Assembly (NCBI GenBank): GCA_037043455.1
Contig: JAWPHD010004360.1
Location: 124,001-188,000 of the forward strand
DNA: 64,000 nucleotides
Source: Cyrtodaria siliqua
Taxonomy: Eukaryota; Mollusca; Bivalvia; Adapedonta; Hiatellidae
Direction of reading: 5' to 3'
In this document: positions 44,435-57,039 of the stretch, piece by piece
Position numbering within the stretch: the stretch's first letter is position 1
Layout of the letters: the number at the start of each line of letters is the position of its first letter
Position numbers and translations under genes: made by a program
The notes under the pieces: model-generated
What the model was told of the DNA's origin: nothing
The model's input: only the letters and a program-made list of their open reading frames with translations
The model's database searches: none

Positions 44435-44845
44435 ATATTTTAACTATACTTCTATGTTATGTGGTTGTTATGTTTGTACAACAGCATTATCTTGTCAAAC
44501 CTGAGTGAAGAGACCACTTAATGGAAGAGCAAAATGGAGCACTTATTATATTTTAACTGTATACTGCTATGTTATATGGTTGTTATGTTTGTACAACAGC
44601 ATTATTTTGTCAAGAGACCACTACATGGAAGAGCAAAATGGAGCTCTTAATGCAGGTGGTCTCTTAATACCTGTGAATTTTAACTTGAAACTGTGCAACT
44701 GGGGACTGAAACTATGGTCTCCTAAAGCAGCTGGTCTCTTAATTGAGGTGGTCTCTTAATTGAGGCAGTCTCTTTATTGAGGTGGTCTCTTAATTGAGGT
44801 GGTCTCTTAATTGAGGTAGTGTCTGAATTGAGGTGGTCTTTTGAG
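44435..44845 (+). repeat. Duplicated segment followed by a 17-20-bp minisatellite
   Basis: A segment of about 120 bp with ATGGTTGTTATGTTTGTACA and AGAGCAAAATGGAGC occurs twice (about 44435-44540 and 44545-44650). Then TTAATTGAGGTGGTCTC repeats about six times to 44845. The ORF through this region follows the repeat and is not called. Confidence 0.65.
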
Positions 44846-44983
44846 CAGGTTTGATTGTCTTTTCCATTTGTATACTTTATTAATAGTCTGTGAGCTTTGC
44901 AGCCATGTGCCTAGGTCAGCACCATAGAGGCACTTACAAATATGTTGGCAAAAACAACCTGGTTGTGATGTATTATATAATTG

Positions 44984-45169
44984 TTAAAGGGACACACGGT
45001 AATCTTGGTTTATAATGAAAACACTTTTTCTACATAATTTGCATATTTGCAAATTATTTTTAATAATTATTTGAACAGTTCAAAGCAAATTGTTTTTACA
45101 TATTGCTTTTTGTTGATTACATTTCACAATACTCGATAAATTCTTCAAGATAACTGGGTGTCCCTTTAA
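44984..45169. mobile_element. TTAA-type MITE, AGGGACAC ends
   Basis: TTAAAGGGACAC at the left and GTGTCCCTTTAA at the right are exact inverted repeats, starting and ending in TTAA. The right TTAA (45166-45169) is also the first four bases of the next element. Confidence 0.75.
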
Positions 45170-45462
45170 CCCTTAACCCGCTAAGCACGACTATAATAGC
45201 CTTTGCATCCACTGTAAACCCAGATCAGCCTGTGAGTAACTCCTGGTGTCCTTTTAACCCTTAACTTGCTAAGCACGACTATAATAGCCTTTGCGTCCAT
45301 TGTAAACCCAGATCAGCCTGCGAGTAACTCCTGATCAGGGTTTACAATGTCCGGCTTCAGATCATTCATTTTTTTCAAAACACACCCTTGTCACATAAAT
45401 GGAACGGTCTTAATTCAAATAAGGAACTGTCCATTATATATATGTAGCGGGTTAAGGGTTAA
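45166..45462. mobile_element. TTAA-type MITE, CCCTTAACCCGCTA ends, left end duplicated
   Basis: It begins TTAACCCTTAACCCGCTA and ends TAGCGGGTTAAGGGTTAA. The left 85-90 bases (GCTAAGCACGACTATAATAG to GAGTAACTCCTG) are present twice in tandem, including a copy of the junction with the previous element. Confidence 0.75.
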
Positions 45463-45724
45463 TTACAATATTGTAGTGATTTATCAATAAACTACACAGT
45501 AAAAATTGTTACAAACTAAATTGTTGTGCGCTTTATGTTGTTTGTATAATTTATGGTGATAGTATTTTTCTGTTTTTCTTTGTTTTGGTTGTTTTTTAAT
45601 TGCTTTTTTCAAATACAAATTAATTAACTTTTATACAGATCCTGATTTCTTAGCTGTTATTTGGACTAGAACTGTTTTGTGTTCTAGATCTCTTTGGAAA
45701 TAGCATCAAGTTTGAGTATGTTTC

Positions 45725-45973
45725 CATTAAGTGGTCCCGCCTTAATTCCATTAAGCAATGGGAAAGCTTATATTAGCAGGATTTTATAATGGATATTTTG
45801 ACAATAAAACATGTTTAAAAACTGTTTTTACTGCAAAAGTGTGATAACATGTTTAAAAGTACCTATTAAATGTTTTAATTTTACAATATGGAAACTTTTT
45901 AAGCCGAAATTAAGTTTTATTTCATACCCCAGCCAACCCCGTTTTCTCTTCTTGGAGAATGGACCACATAATG
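45725..45973. mobile_element. MITE-like element, GTGGTCC family (copy 3 of 3)
   Basis: Starts CATTAAGTGGTCCCGCC and ends GGACCACATAATG. It lacks about 30 bases near the right end that are present in copies 1 and 2. Confidence 0.7.
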
Positions 45974-46039
45974 AAGATAATAAATATTTATTTATTTTTT
46001 TGTTATAGAGGACAACTTGTCCTTCTGACTAGTCGATAA

Positions 46040-46459
46040 TCCACCCCGTGTGGTTCCTGGGTGCCGCGTATGGTCACGGGGCAAAGAATAGGGCCACTAC
46101 AGATCCCTTTAGAGGGGTAAGCAGAGGGGTAGAATCCCCCCCAAATTCATGTTCATTTTATCATTTTTTGTTCATGTTCATTAAAGGTCTTCATCATGAT
46201 CCCTGCATTGTTTCAGGTGCCATCTCGCTCACATCAAAGAGCAGTGGCAGAAAAACAATAAACGTGGCTCCAGCGTAAATGGGAGTTTTTACGATAGAAT
46301 TTGCAGCAACTCCGCAGTTCAGGGTGAGAAGGTTCTAGGCCCATTTTCCATATTTTATCTCGATGTACATGGAAGATGATCCTGGCATGTTCATGCCTGT
46401 AAGGCGCCATATAACCTGTAATGTGTTGGTGCCCCTTGAAACCCCAATTCAATTCAATC
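46040..46459 (+). repeat. SINE-like repeat, CAAAGAATAGGGCC family (copy 2 of 3)
   Basis: Shares CACGGGGCAAAGAATAGGGC, the CCCCCCAAATTCATG phrase and an AATTC tail with copies at 23330 and 47210. A second, partial 3' end follows at about 46488-46527. Confidence 0.7.
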
Positions 46460-46844
46460 GTGTTTTTTTTGCCCCAAAAATGTATGTGTATGTGTTGGTG
46501 CGCCGTAAAACTCAGTTCAATTCAATTCAAAAGACTTTTTGACATGTGAAAGCTTTGCATTATTTTCCAATCACCAAACATTTATCGTCAAACCATGTCT
46601 GATAAATTAATGAGTGATGTGTGCCATTCCAATTTATCATACATTCTGTAGCACAATTTTGTTTTGCCACTTTTCTTTATTTGTTGGGCTAATTAATGTA
46701 ACGGCTTCTTTCGGGAGCGTAATATTTCATGATTGTGTGTTCTCACTGAGTTGCAATTCTGAGGATTTGTTATCTTTTAAATAAAATGTTTTGGAGAAGG
46801 ACAAACGATAAATAATTTCTGATCATTTTCATACATGTAATGTG

Positions 46845-47035
46845 CCAGAGTAAGAATGTAAGATTTTGCAGTGAGAGATGAGAACATAATGTCACATAAT
46901 GTGATGTGTCACAGTGAGAGATAATGTAACGTGCCAAGTTAGAGATGAGCATGTAATGTGTCACAGTGAGAGATGAGAATGTTAATGTCACATTGACAGA
47001 TAAGCATGTAACATGAAACAGTGAGAGATAAAATC
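46845..47035 (+). repeat. Minisatellite, about 37-bp unit
   Basis: CACAGTGAGAGATGAGAA- and TAATGT(G)TCACA-like phrases repeat about five times with small changes. Confidence 0.6.
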
Positions 47036-47209
47036 CGCAATTCCAGAGCTCATTGCAAAACATTGCTCCAATGATATTTCTTTACTGATGTATGCATGCA
47101 TAATTGTATTAAAAGCCATTCCAGTTAAAAACAGTACATGTATTTAGTTTTTACTTGCTAATGTTCAACATATTAAATGTGTTGGGTTCGTGTTTCTGCC
47201 AAGGGGTTT

Positions 47210-47609
47210 TCATCAATTTCCTGCCCCGTGAGATTCCCGTTTGGTCACGGGGCAAAGAATAGGGCCAATGCAGATCCCTTTGGAGGGGTAGGCAGAGTGG
47301 TAGAATCCCCCCAAATTCATGTTCATTTTATCATTTTTTGTTCATGTTCATTAAAGGTCTTCATCATGATCCCTGCATTGTTTCAGGTGCCATCTCGCTG
47401 ACATCGAAAGAGCAGTGGCAGAAAAACAATAAACGTGGCTGCAGCGTAAATATAGTTTCTACGATAGAATTTGCAGCAACTCTGCAGTTCCATTTTCCAT
47501 ATTTTATCTCGATGTACATGGAAGATGAGCCTGGCATGTTCACGCCTGTTAGGCGCCATATAACCTTTCATGTGTCGGTGCGCCTTAAAACCCAATTCAA
47601 TTCAATTCA
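47210..47609 (+). repeat. SINE-like repeat, CAAAGAATAGGGCC family (copy 3 of 3)
   Basis: Same order as copy 2 with a short internal deletion near 47487. The 3' end is GCCTTAAAACCCAATTCAA. Confidence 0.7.
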
Positions 47610-48198
47610 TCAATTACCTGAACAATTTTGAAACTGCTATAATTGGAACTGAAATTTTTAGCAGTAAATAAAAATAATGCCTTAGTAATAGTTTTTCAAG
47701 TTTTTATGGAACAGAATCAAAAACAAATTTCTCATGTAAACAAATTTCTCATGTGAATTTTTTGTTTCTCAACCGGTTTCAAAATGTAACTTTAAGTATT
47801 TTGTACCACCATAAATGTTTTTTACTGGTATATAAATTTCTATATTCGTTAAATTTTGTCTGAAAAATAAAAAAACAAAAGGCGTGGGCAGAAACAAGTG
47901 CCTCAAACAATATGTCTCATAAACGGGTAGTTCTAATTTCTGTTTTATATTATAAGTATGCTTTATAGTTAGTATAAATGTGCAATGTAAAAATTGTCCC
48001 ATGAAGTTGTATTTATTTTTCAAAGTTTCAAAAGTGCCAACATTAAAAAAAGAAAATTACTTTGATGTGGTGTCTTTTACAAAGAGTATCGTAGTATGAT
48101 ACTGTATGGAACATGCCATAGGCGCTGGGGGTATTTTAAGTATCGGGGAAAGGGAGGTTGGCTGATTTTTGAAAATTAACCGATAAACACAAATAATA

Positions 48199-48412
48199 AT
48201 TGAATGAATTGAACTGAATGTTGTTTAACGGCTCATCAACACAGTACAGGTTATTTAGAGCCGCCCCAGAGAGAGGGGAAGGATACATAGGCATCCGGGA
48301 ACCGTGCCCTACTCTTATTATCGAATAAATTCCTATGGTTCTTAAACGTGCTCGTAGGATAGACCGATACACGGGACAGTCCGGTTTACATTCCCATCCG
48401 ACGGACGAGGCA
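48199..48412 (-). repeat. tRNA-derived SINE (copy 4 of 4), head missing
   Basis: GGCTCATCAACACAGTACAGG through ATCCGACGGACGAGG, then unrelated sequence. The tRNA-like head is absent, so it is 5'-truncated. Nothing else is recognised in 47610-49560. Confidence 0.7.
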
Positions 48413-49564
48413 CTTTCGTTTGTAACTTTACAGAAACTGTTCTTTCCTGAAACAAAATGTCTGAAAATGAATTATATACTGAATGCATTGACAGTGTCTG
48501 CAGATTGTATAGCATTTTTTATAACAAGATTCTGCATTCTGCAACTTGTCTAAAATTAAAGAGAACACTATCGTGTGTGCATTGCCATTGTTATATTCTT
48601 TCTGTTTTAGAAGGAAACATTCTCATTAAAATCAAACATTAATTACGCTGTGATACTCGCCGCTTCTAGCGCGATAAAGGGTGAGATATAAAATGAGAAA
48701 TTTAATGAGATATTCTAAAAGTAAATGACTGAACGAGATTTTTCTGATTTACTTTGTGTCATACGAGATTGTGCGAGAATTGAGTAAGTTCCCAATCTCT
48801 TTTTGTGTACGTCTATGTCATCATTGTCATATGCAACCGGGTATTACCAAGTTTTTCCGTTCTATCAGCACTCGGCAAGCATTCTGTTCTGGGGAACCAT
48901 TCTGTGATTTGGTATCCTGTTATATTTTCTTCTTCTTCATTGCCAACAAGACCTGGATATGGGGAGGTTTAAAGCGTCAATAATCGGAATCAGAAAACTG
49001 GGCGTCGATCTGTTTAAAGGTAACCAGACAAATATGAACAATTTAGCAATATTTCATTGTACGTGGTATGCAGTTGTTATTTATTATGTGCTACAATTAC
49101 TTAGTTATTTTGCTTCACTTCTGTTGCTCAATACTGGTTTATATTGTAAGAGGAATGAACTCAGTTTTTAATTGCAATAAAATCAAATTGCGACATGGAC
49201 ATTTAGTGTTGTTGATTTGATTTTATCTACCTTGTTGCCCACAAGACGTTCGCCGGATAGAAAAAGGTCGACCTTGTAAGTTTACGTACTACGATATTTT
49301 CTGCTATCTTGGTGTATGGTCTAGGTCTTGGGATAGGGCACACCACTGGTGAAGATCTGCAGTTGGCAACATATGCAAATATGTTTTCAGATTGGGTATT
49401 GCTTTTGTCAACAAATGTATTCGTTTGAAGACAAAAAAAAAAGATGTTCGGCAGCGGCATTAACGTTTGCGTTTAGTTCTGTATCTTACAAACTAGACAG
49501 ACCAGATCAACACAACTTCAATTATCACATGCCGGCATCTATGGCACTGACCTATATGTTAATT

Positions 49565-51845
49565 ATGGCTCCCCCACACAAAGTGTGGTAGGGGAGCCAT
49601 ATTGTTTTTGTGCTTTCTGTCTGTCTGTCTGTCTGAAGGTCTGTCTGTGTCACAAACGATGTCCGATCAATAACTAGAGAATGGTTGGACCTAGGGTCCT
49701 CAAACTTGGAAGGATGGTTGGTCATGACAAGTAGATGACCCCTATTGATTTTGGGGTCACTAGGTCAAAGGTCAAAGTTGCGGTGACATTGACTATCAAA
49801 ACGATGTCCGATCAATAACTAGAGAATGGTTGCACCTAGGGTCCTCAAACTTGGAAGGATGGTTGGTCATGACAAGTAGATGACCCCTATTGATTTTGGG
49901 GTCACTAGGTCAAAGGTCAATGTTGCGGTGACATTGACTATCAAAACGATGTCCGATCAATAACTAGAGAATGGTTGCACCTAGGGTCCTCAAACTTGGA
50001 AGGATGGTTGGTCATGACAAGCAGATGACCCCTATTGATTTTGGGGTCACTAGGTCAAAGGTCAATGTTGCGGTGACATTGACTATCAAAACGATGTCCG
50101 ATCAATAACTAGAGAATGGTTGTACCTAGGGTCCTCAAACTTGGAAGGATGGTTGGTCATGACAAGTAGATGACCCCTATTGATTTTGGGGTCACTAGGT
50201 CAAAGGTCAATGTTGCGCTGACATTGACTATCAAAACGATGTCCGATCAATAACTAGAGAATGGTTGCACCTAGGGTCCTCAAACTTGGAAGGATGGTTG
50301 GTCATGACAAGTAGATGACCCCTATTGATTTTGGGGTCACTAGATCAAAGGTCAATGTTGCGGTGACATTGACTATCAAAACGATGTCCGATCAATAACT
50401 AGAGAATGGTTGCACCTAGGGTCCTCAAACTTGGAAGGATGGTTGGTCATGACAAGTAGATGACCCCTATTGATTTTGGGGTCACTAGGTCAAAGGTCAA
50501 TGTTGCGGTGACATTGACTATCAAAACGATGTCCGATCAATAACTAGAGAATGGTTGCACCTAGGGTCCTCAAACTTGGAAGGATGGTTGGTCATGACAA
50601 GTAGATGACCCCTATTGATTTTGGGGTCACTAGGTCAAAGGTCAATGTTGCTGTGACATTGACTATCAAAACGATGTCCGATCAATAACTAGAGAATGGT
50701 TGCACCTAGGGTCCTCAAACTTGGAAGGATGGTTGGTCATGACAAGTAGATGACCCCTATTGATTTTGGGGTCACTAGGTCAAAGGTCAATGTTGCGGTG
50801 ACATTGACTATCAAAACGATGTCCGATCAATAACTAGGGAATGGTTGGACCTACGGTCCTCAAACTTGGTAGGATGGTTGGTCATGACAAGTAGATGACC
50901 CTATTGATTTTGGGGTCACTAGGTCAAGGCCGTAGGTCTGTCTGTGTCACAAACGATGTCCGATCAATAACTAGAGAATGGTTGGACCTACGGTCCTCAA
51001 ACTTGGAAGGATGGTTGGTCATGACAAGTAGATGATCCCTATTGATTTTGGGGTCACTAGGTCAAGGCCGTAGGTCTGTCTGTGTCACAAACGATGTCCG
51101 ATCAATAACTAGAGAATGGTTGGACCTACGGTCCTCAAACTTGGAAGGATGGTTGGTCATGACAAGTAGATGACCCCTATTTATTTTGGGGTCACTAGGC
51201 CAAAGGTCAAGGTCGCGGTGACCTTGACTATCAAAACGATGTCCGATCAGTATCTAAAGAACGGTTGGACCTAGGGTCCTCAAACTTGGAACGACGGTTA
51301 GTCATGACAAGTAGAGGGGTCACTAGGTCAAAGGTCAAGGTCGTAGTGACCTTGACTATAAATACGATGTCCGATCAATAACTAGAGAACGGTTGGACCT
51401 AGGGTCCTCAAACTTGGAAGGATGGTTGGTCATGACAAGTAGATGACCCTATTGATTTTGGGGTCAAAGGTCAAGGTTGCGGTGAAACGATGTCCAATCA
51501 ATAACTAGAGAATGGTTGGACCTAGGGTCCTCAAACTTGGAAGGATGGTTGGTCATGACCAGTAGATGACCCTATTGATTTTGGGTTCACTAGGTCAAAG
51601 GTCAAGGTTGCGGTGAAACTATGTCCGATCAATAACTAGAGAATGGTTGGACCTAGGGTCCTCAAACTTGGAAGGATGGTTGGTCATGACCAGTAGATGA
51701 CCCTATTGATTTTGGGTTCACTAGGTCAAAGGTCAAGGTTGCGGTGAAACTATGTCCGATCAATAACTAGAGAATGGTTGGACCTAGGGTCCTCAAACTT
51801 GGAAGGATGGTTGGTCATGACCAGTAGATGACCCCTATTGATTTT
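49565..51845 (+). repeat. Tandem array, 145-bp unit, about 15 copies, DR1-type AGGTCA motif
   Basis: It begins with a short palindrome (GGCTCCCCCACAC/GTGTGGTAGGGGAGCC) and a GTCT run. Units then start at about 49661, 49806, 49951, 50096, 50241, 50386, 50531, 50676 and 50821 with exact 145-base spacing. They contain GTCCGATCAATAACTAGAG, CCTCAAACTTGGAAGGATGG and TAGGTCAAAGGTCAA. The later units (50957-51840) are shortened or diverged. The first eight or nine differ by only a few bases each, so they amplified recently. A GTGGGGGAGCCATA phrase at 52169 repeats the start. Confidence 0.9.
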
Positions 51846-52063
51846 TGATTTTTTTAATTTAGATTTTTTTTTATTTTTATTTTTTTTAATATTTTTTTTT
51901 TTAAATATTTTTTAATTTTAATTTTTTGTTTAATTTTTTTATTTTTTTTTATTTTTTTCATTTTTTTTTTTCAATTTTTGCATAAGAAGTTTTAGGGTCG
52001 GCCCTTTAAAAAAATAGGGTCGGTCGGGTTCCTTCAACCACACATATTTTTTTATGTGGCCTT
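51846..52063 (+). repeat. T-rich tract and AGGGTCGG element end
   Basis: About 125 bases of almost pure T with A, then AGGGTCGGCC, AGGGTCGGTCGGG and CACACATATTTTTTTATGTG, matching the right part of the 24413-24768 element. Confidence 0.5.
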
Positions 52064-52399
52064 ACTGATACAGATAGTAGATACAGTCACAGGGATATTG
52101 AATATCAAAACGATCTCAGATCAATAAAGAACAGTTGGACCTAGAGTCGTCAATTATGTCTGTTCGGGCGAGTGGGGGAGCCATACGTTTTTGTCCCATG
52201 GACAATAACAATTTCTAGTTTTTGTTTAGCCCGTCGTCTTTGTGTATGTGTGTGTCCGTTAGTCCATAGATATGTCCTAAAAACACAAATGTTTTCCATA
52301 GGGTATGTTATTTGTTACCTGGTTACATTGGATACAAAAGTATTGGACATGTTTGCATTAATAATTAATGTTGTTTTAGGACATACTTTAGTTTGGGTA

Positions 52400-55235
52400 C
52401 ATGGTTACACAGGGCTACACAAGGTACAAACTGTGTACAAGTGGGTACAACTAATAATATTAACAGATTGAGGCACATCAATTTTGGAAACATGGTTACA
52501 TAGGGTACACCAGGTACAAACTGGGTACAAGTGGGTACAACTAATAATATTAATAGATTTAAGGCACATCCATTTTGGAAACATGGTTACACAGGGTACA
52601 CCAGGTACAAACTGGGTACAAGTGGGTACAACTAATAATATTAACATATTTGAGGCACATCCATTTTGGAAACATGGTTACACAGGGTACACCAGGTACA
52701 AACTGGGTACAAGTGGGTACAACTAATAATATTAACAGATTTGAGGCACATCAATTTTGGAAACATGGTTACACAGGGTACACCAGGTACAAATTGGGTA
52801 CAAGTGGGTACAACTAATAGTATGAATAGATTTAAGGCACATCCATTTTGGAAACATGGTTACACAGGGTACACCAGGTACAAACTGGGTACAAGTGGGT
52901 ACAACTAATAATATTAACAGATTTGAGGCACATCAATTTTGGAAACATGGTTACACAGGGTACACCAGGTACAAACTGGGTACAAGTGGGTACAACTAAT
53001 AATATTAATAGATTTAAGGCATATCAATTTTGGATACATGGTTACACAGGGATACACCAGGTACAAACTGGGTACAAGTGGGTACAACTAATAATATTAA
53101 TAGATTTAAGGTATATCAATTTTGGATACATGGTTACACAGGGATACACCAGGTACAAACTGGGTACAAGTGGGTACAACTAATAATATTAATAGATTTA
53201 AGGCACATCAATTTTGGAAACATGGTTACACAGGGTACACCAGGTACAAATTGGGTACACGTGGGTACAACTAATAGTATGAATAGATTTAAGGCACATC
53301 TATTTTGGAAACATGGTTACACAGGGATACACCAGGTACAAACTGGGTACAAGTGGGTACAACTAATAATATAAACAGATTTGAGGCACATCAATTTTGG
53401 AAACATGGTTACACAGGGTACACCAGGTACAAACTGGGTACAAGTGGGTACAACTAATAATATTAACAGATTTGAGGCACATCAATTTTGGAAACATGGT
53501 TACACAGGGTACACCAGGTACAAACTGGGTACAAGTGGGTACAACTAATAATATTAATAGATTTAAGGCATATCCATTTTGGATACATGGTTACACAGGG
53601 ATACACCAGGTACAAACTGGGTACAAGTGGGTACAACTAATAATATTAATAGATTTAAGGCACATCAATTTTGGAAACATGGTTACACAGGGTACACCAG
53701 GTACAAATTGGGTACAAGTGGGTACAACTAATAGTATGAATAGATTTAAGGCACATCTATTTTGGAAACATGGTTACACAGGGATACACCAGGTACAAAC
53801 TGGGTACAAGTGGGTACAACTAATAATATTAATAGATTTAAGGCACATCAATTTTGGAAACATGGTTACACAGGGTACACCAGGTACAAATTGGGTACAA
53901 GTGGGTACAACTAATAGTATGAATAGATTTAAGGCACATCTATTTTGGAAACATGGTTACACAGGGATACACCAGGTACAAACTGGGTACAAGTGGGTAC
54001 AACTAATAATATGAATAGATTTAAGGCACATCAATTTTGGAAACATGGTTACACAGGGATACACCAGGTACAAACTGGGTACAAGTGGGTACAACTAATA
54101 ATATTAACAGATTTGAGGCACATCAATTTTGGAAACATGGTTACACAGGGTACACCAGGTACAAACTGGGTACAAGTGGGTACAACTAATAATATAAACA
54201 GATTTGAGGCACATCAATTTTGGAAACATGGTTACACAGGGTACACCAGGTACAAACTGGGTACAAGTGGGTACAACTAATAATATTAACAGATTTGAGG
54301 CACATCAATTTTGGAAACATGGTTACATAGGGATACACCAGGTACAAACTGGGTACACGTGGGTACAACTAATAATATTAATAGATTTAAGGCACATCCA
54401 TTTTGGAAACATGGTTACACAGGGTACACCAGGTACAAACTGGGTACAAGTGGGTACAACTAATAATATTAACAGATGTGAGGCACATCCATTTTGGAAA
54501 CATGGTTACACAGGGTACACCAGGTACAAACTGGGTACAAGTGGATACAACTAATAATATTAACAGATTTGAGGCACATCAATTTTGGAAACATGGTTAC
54601 ACAGGGTACACCAGGTACAAACTGGGTACAAGTGGGTACAACTAATAATATTAACAGATTTGAGGCACATCAATTTTGGAAACATGGTTACACAGGGATA
54701 CACCAGGTACAAACTGGGTACAAGTGGGTACAACTAATAATATTAACAGATTTGAGGCACATCAATTTTGGAAACATGGTTACACAGGGTACACCAGGTA
54801 CAAACTGGGTACAAGTGGATACAACTAATAATATTAACAGATTTGAGGCACATCAATTTTGGAAACATGGTTACACAGGGTACACCAGGTACAAACTGGG
54901 TACAAGTGGGTACAACTAATAATATTAATAGATTTAAGGCATATCCATTTTGGATACATGGTTACACAGGGATACACCAGGTACAAACTGGGTACAAGTG
55001 GGTACAACTAATAATATTAATAGATTTAAGGTATATCAATTTTGGAAACATGGTTGCACAGGGATACACCAGGTACAAACTGGGTACAAGTGGGTACAAC
55101 TAATAATATTAATAGATTTAAGGCATATCAATTTTGGATACATGGTTACACAGGGATACACCAGGTACAAACTGGGTACAAGTGGGTACAACTAATAATA
55201 TTAATATATTTGAGGCACATCAATTTTAACATAAT
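52400..55235 (+). repeat. Satellite array, 91/92-bp unit, about 31 copies
   Basis: Each unit reads AGATTTRAGGCACATCAATT, TTGGAAACATGGTTACACAG, GGTACACCAGGTACAAACTG, GGTACAAGTGGGTACAACTA. Units with GGGATACACC are one base longer. Long ORFs across the array exist only because 91 is not a multiple of three and one frame in three carries the single TAA, so they are not genes. The array occurs inverted at 63315-64000. Confidence 0.95.
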
Positions 55236-55489
55236 ATTAATTTATGTAAATTTATGACATTGGATCAGAACTTACCTCTTCTAGATGAAACCAACTTCAA
55301 TGGAAATAAGCAGGCATCACTTGATGAATGAATAACACTTCAATCACACTTGAATCACAATTGGTGTTTAGAAATATATTTAAGTTCAATTATTTATGGC
55401 ACTGTTACTTTAATTACAGGTCTAATTAACAGTAAGTATTTAAAACACAATGGTACTTAATTCATGAAAAATCAGAGCTGTAAATGTAT

Positions 55490-55690
55490 GTTTGATTTGA
55501 TTGGCTGCATTATATTAAGACTCCACCCTTTAATTCCAATATTGCACAGATATTTGAAGATCAAAGAGCAGTATAAAACCCATTATTTGGTACTAGGTGT
55601 TTTATGACTACTGATAAATGCTCCAACGGTGTTAGGTCATAAACTTCAATCAGACTTCCTGTGGTGGCAGGACTTTTATGTGATGTTAAC
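55490..55690 (+). repeat. Direct repeat next to the satellite, left copy
   Basis: TTTGATTGGCTGCAT, AAGACTCCACCC, TATTTGAAGATCAAAGAG and CATAAACTTCAATCAGACTT match 62725-62935 in the same order and orientation. Divergence is substantial. Confidence 0.6.
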
Positions 55691-55716
55691 CAGGGGTTTT
55701 AAGGGGTTTGTATTCA

Positions 55717-56107
55717 CCTTTTTGCCATTATCAAATCTCGCTCTCGTTTTTCTCGAGATTTTGATTTCATGGTGTCTCAACACTAACTCTGTATAGTGAA
55801 TATACAGTGTTTATTTGTTTTAGACACAATTTAGAACGTATCATGCAAAAATATAATGCGAGTGCTGTTTCTAGGTGTGTTAGTAATATAAACTGTCAGA
55901 CTATTGATCTTTCCTGGGTAAAATGGCTTTTTTATTGCCATTATAATGATACCTTGAAACTGAAAGTAGATATAGAAGTGCGCCACGGTTACTCAAATAG
56001 CATACTCCTCGCGTTTCGTGAATTATTTAAAGTAATAAGCTTTACTTATTACACTTAAATAAGTAAGTCCCTGCATTTTAATTACATTTAACAAGTTATT
56101 TATATAT

Positions 56108-56155
<48 letters not shown>

Positions 56156-56640
56156 CTCTTGTAAACAGAAACGGTTCATATTAATCTTTTCTACCAGTAT
56201 AGTTTGAGAGTCCAATAATGTGCATGCTGAGTTTTAAATTCACTACTTAACATAAGTATATAAATTCTCCTTTAAATAATGTTCATAAAAGTATATTCCA
56301 CAAACGAATATGTATTGCAAAGAGTCATTTACTATTGGTAATTGTTACGACAATTATTATGTAAAATAATTAACAGGACTCTGCAATATATTGTTATTTC
56401 ATAAATCATTATGGACCTACATAGATATATAGCTATGCCAAAAACAATCAATTGAACAGTTGCTAATGTTCAGTTTATGGCAGGTTGTTTATTGCAATCA
56501 AAAATAAAGGGTTTCTCCAATAGTAATAATGCGGTACCCCGTGGCTAATTGGCTGTCCAAAGCAGGATGTTTGTTTAGATCGAAGAGGCCATAAATCACA
56601 AACACTGGCTACCGGTGGTGTGTTGACATCATATAGAACA
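55717..56640 (+). repeat. Left arm of a 2.7-kb imperfect palindrome
   Basis: It matches 57712-58423 in inverted orientation: TCAAATCTCGCTCTCGTTTT, CAACACTAACTCTGTATA, GGTTTCTCCAATAGTAATAA, CCCGTGGCTAATTGGCTGTC and GGCCATAAATCACAAACACT. A TA microsatellite is at 56098-56155. The arms are clearly diverged. Confidence 0.8.
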
Positions 56641-57039
56641 GAACAGAACAGAACAGATATTTTTTTCGACTTATACATATAGTATCTTGTCATCAAAATG
56701 TAATATACAAAGTTTAATTAAATACATGACAGGCTCACACGTATGCACCACAACACGCACACACACTCTCACACACCTCTTACACACGCATACGCACACA
56801 CGCACTTACTCTCCCTCTCTCAGTCTCTCTCTCATGCAATTATATAAACGAATCAATTGTTGAAACAATACCTAATATCTGAGGATAAACTTTATATATA
56901 TGCACACAACTACGTATAATTAAATGTGTTACGTACAATAAATGCTTCTTTTACAAACTTAGCTACATTTTGAATACTTTTATGTTTCTTACTTTGCATC
57001 AATTCAATAAATTTAATAAACTAGGGTTTCAAAATAATA

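Noticed and set aside
44505..44759. 84-codon ORF through the GAGGTGGTCTC minisatellite
   Set aside because: It follows the duplicated segment and minisatellite. The peptide has no coding signature outside the repeat.
48960..49021. Possible first coding exon (MGRFKASIIGIRKLGVDLFK) followed by GTAACC
   Set aside because: The ATG context and donor are acceptable, but there is no following exon, no homology recognised and no repeat or promoter support.
49349..49591. 80-codon ORF just before the 145-bp array
   Set aside because: It runs into repeat sequence and has no coding features.
53397..54014. 205-codon ORF across the 91-bp satellite, and many similar ORFs in both arrays
   Set aside because: The reading frame cycles through three frames of a 91-base unit that has only one stop. 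Sequence changes between units do not preserve the peptide.
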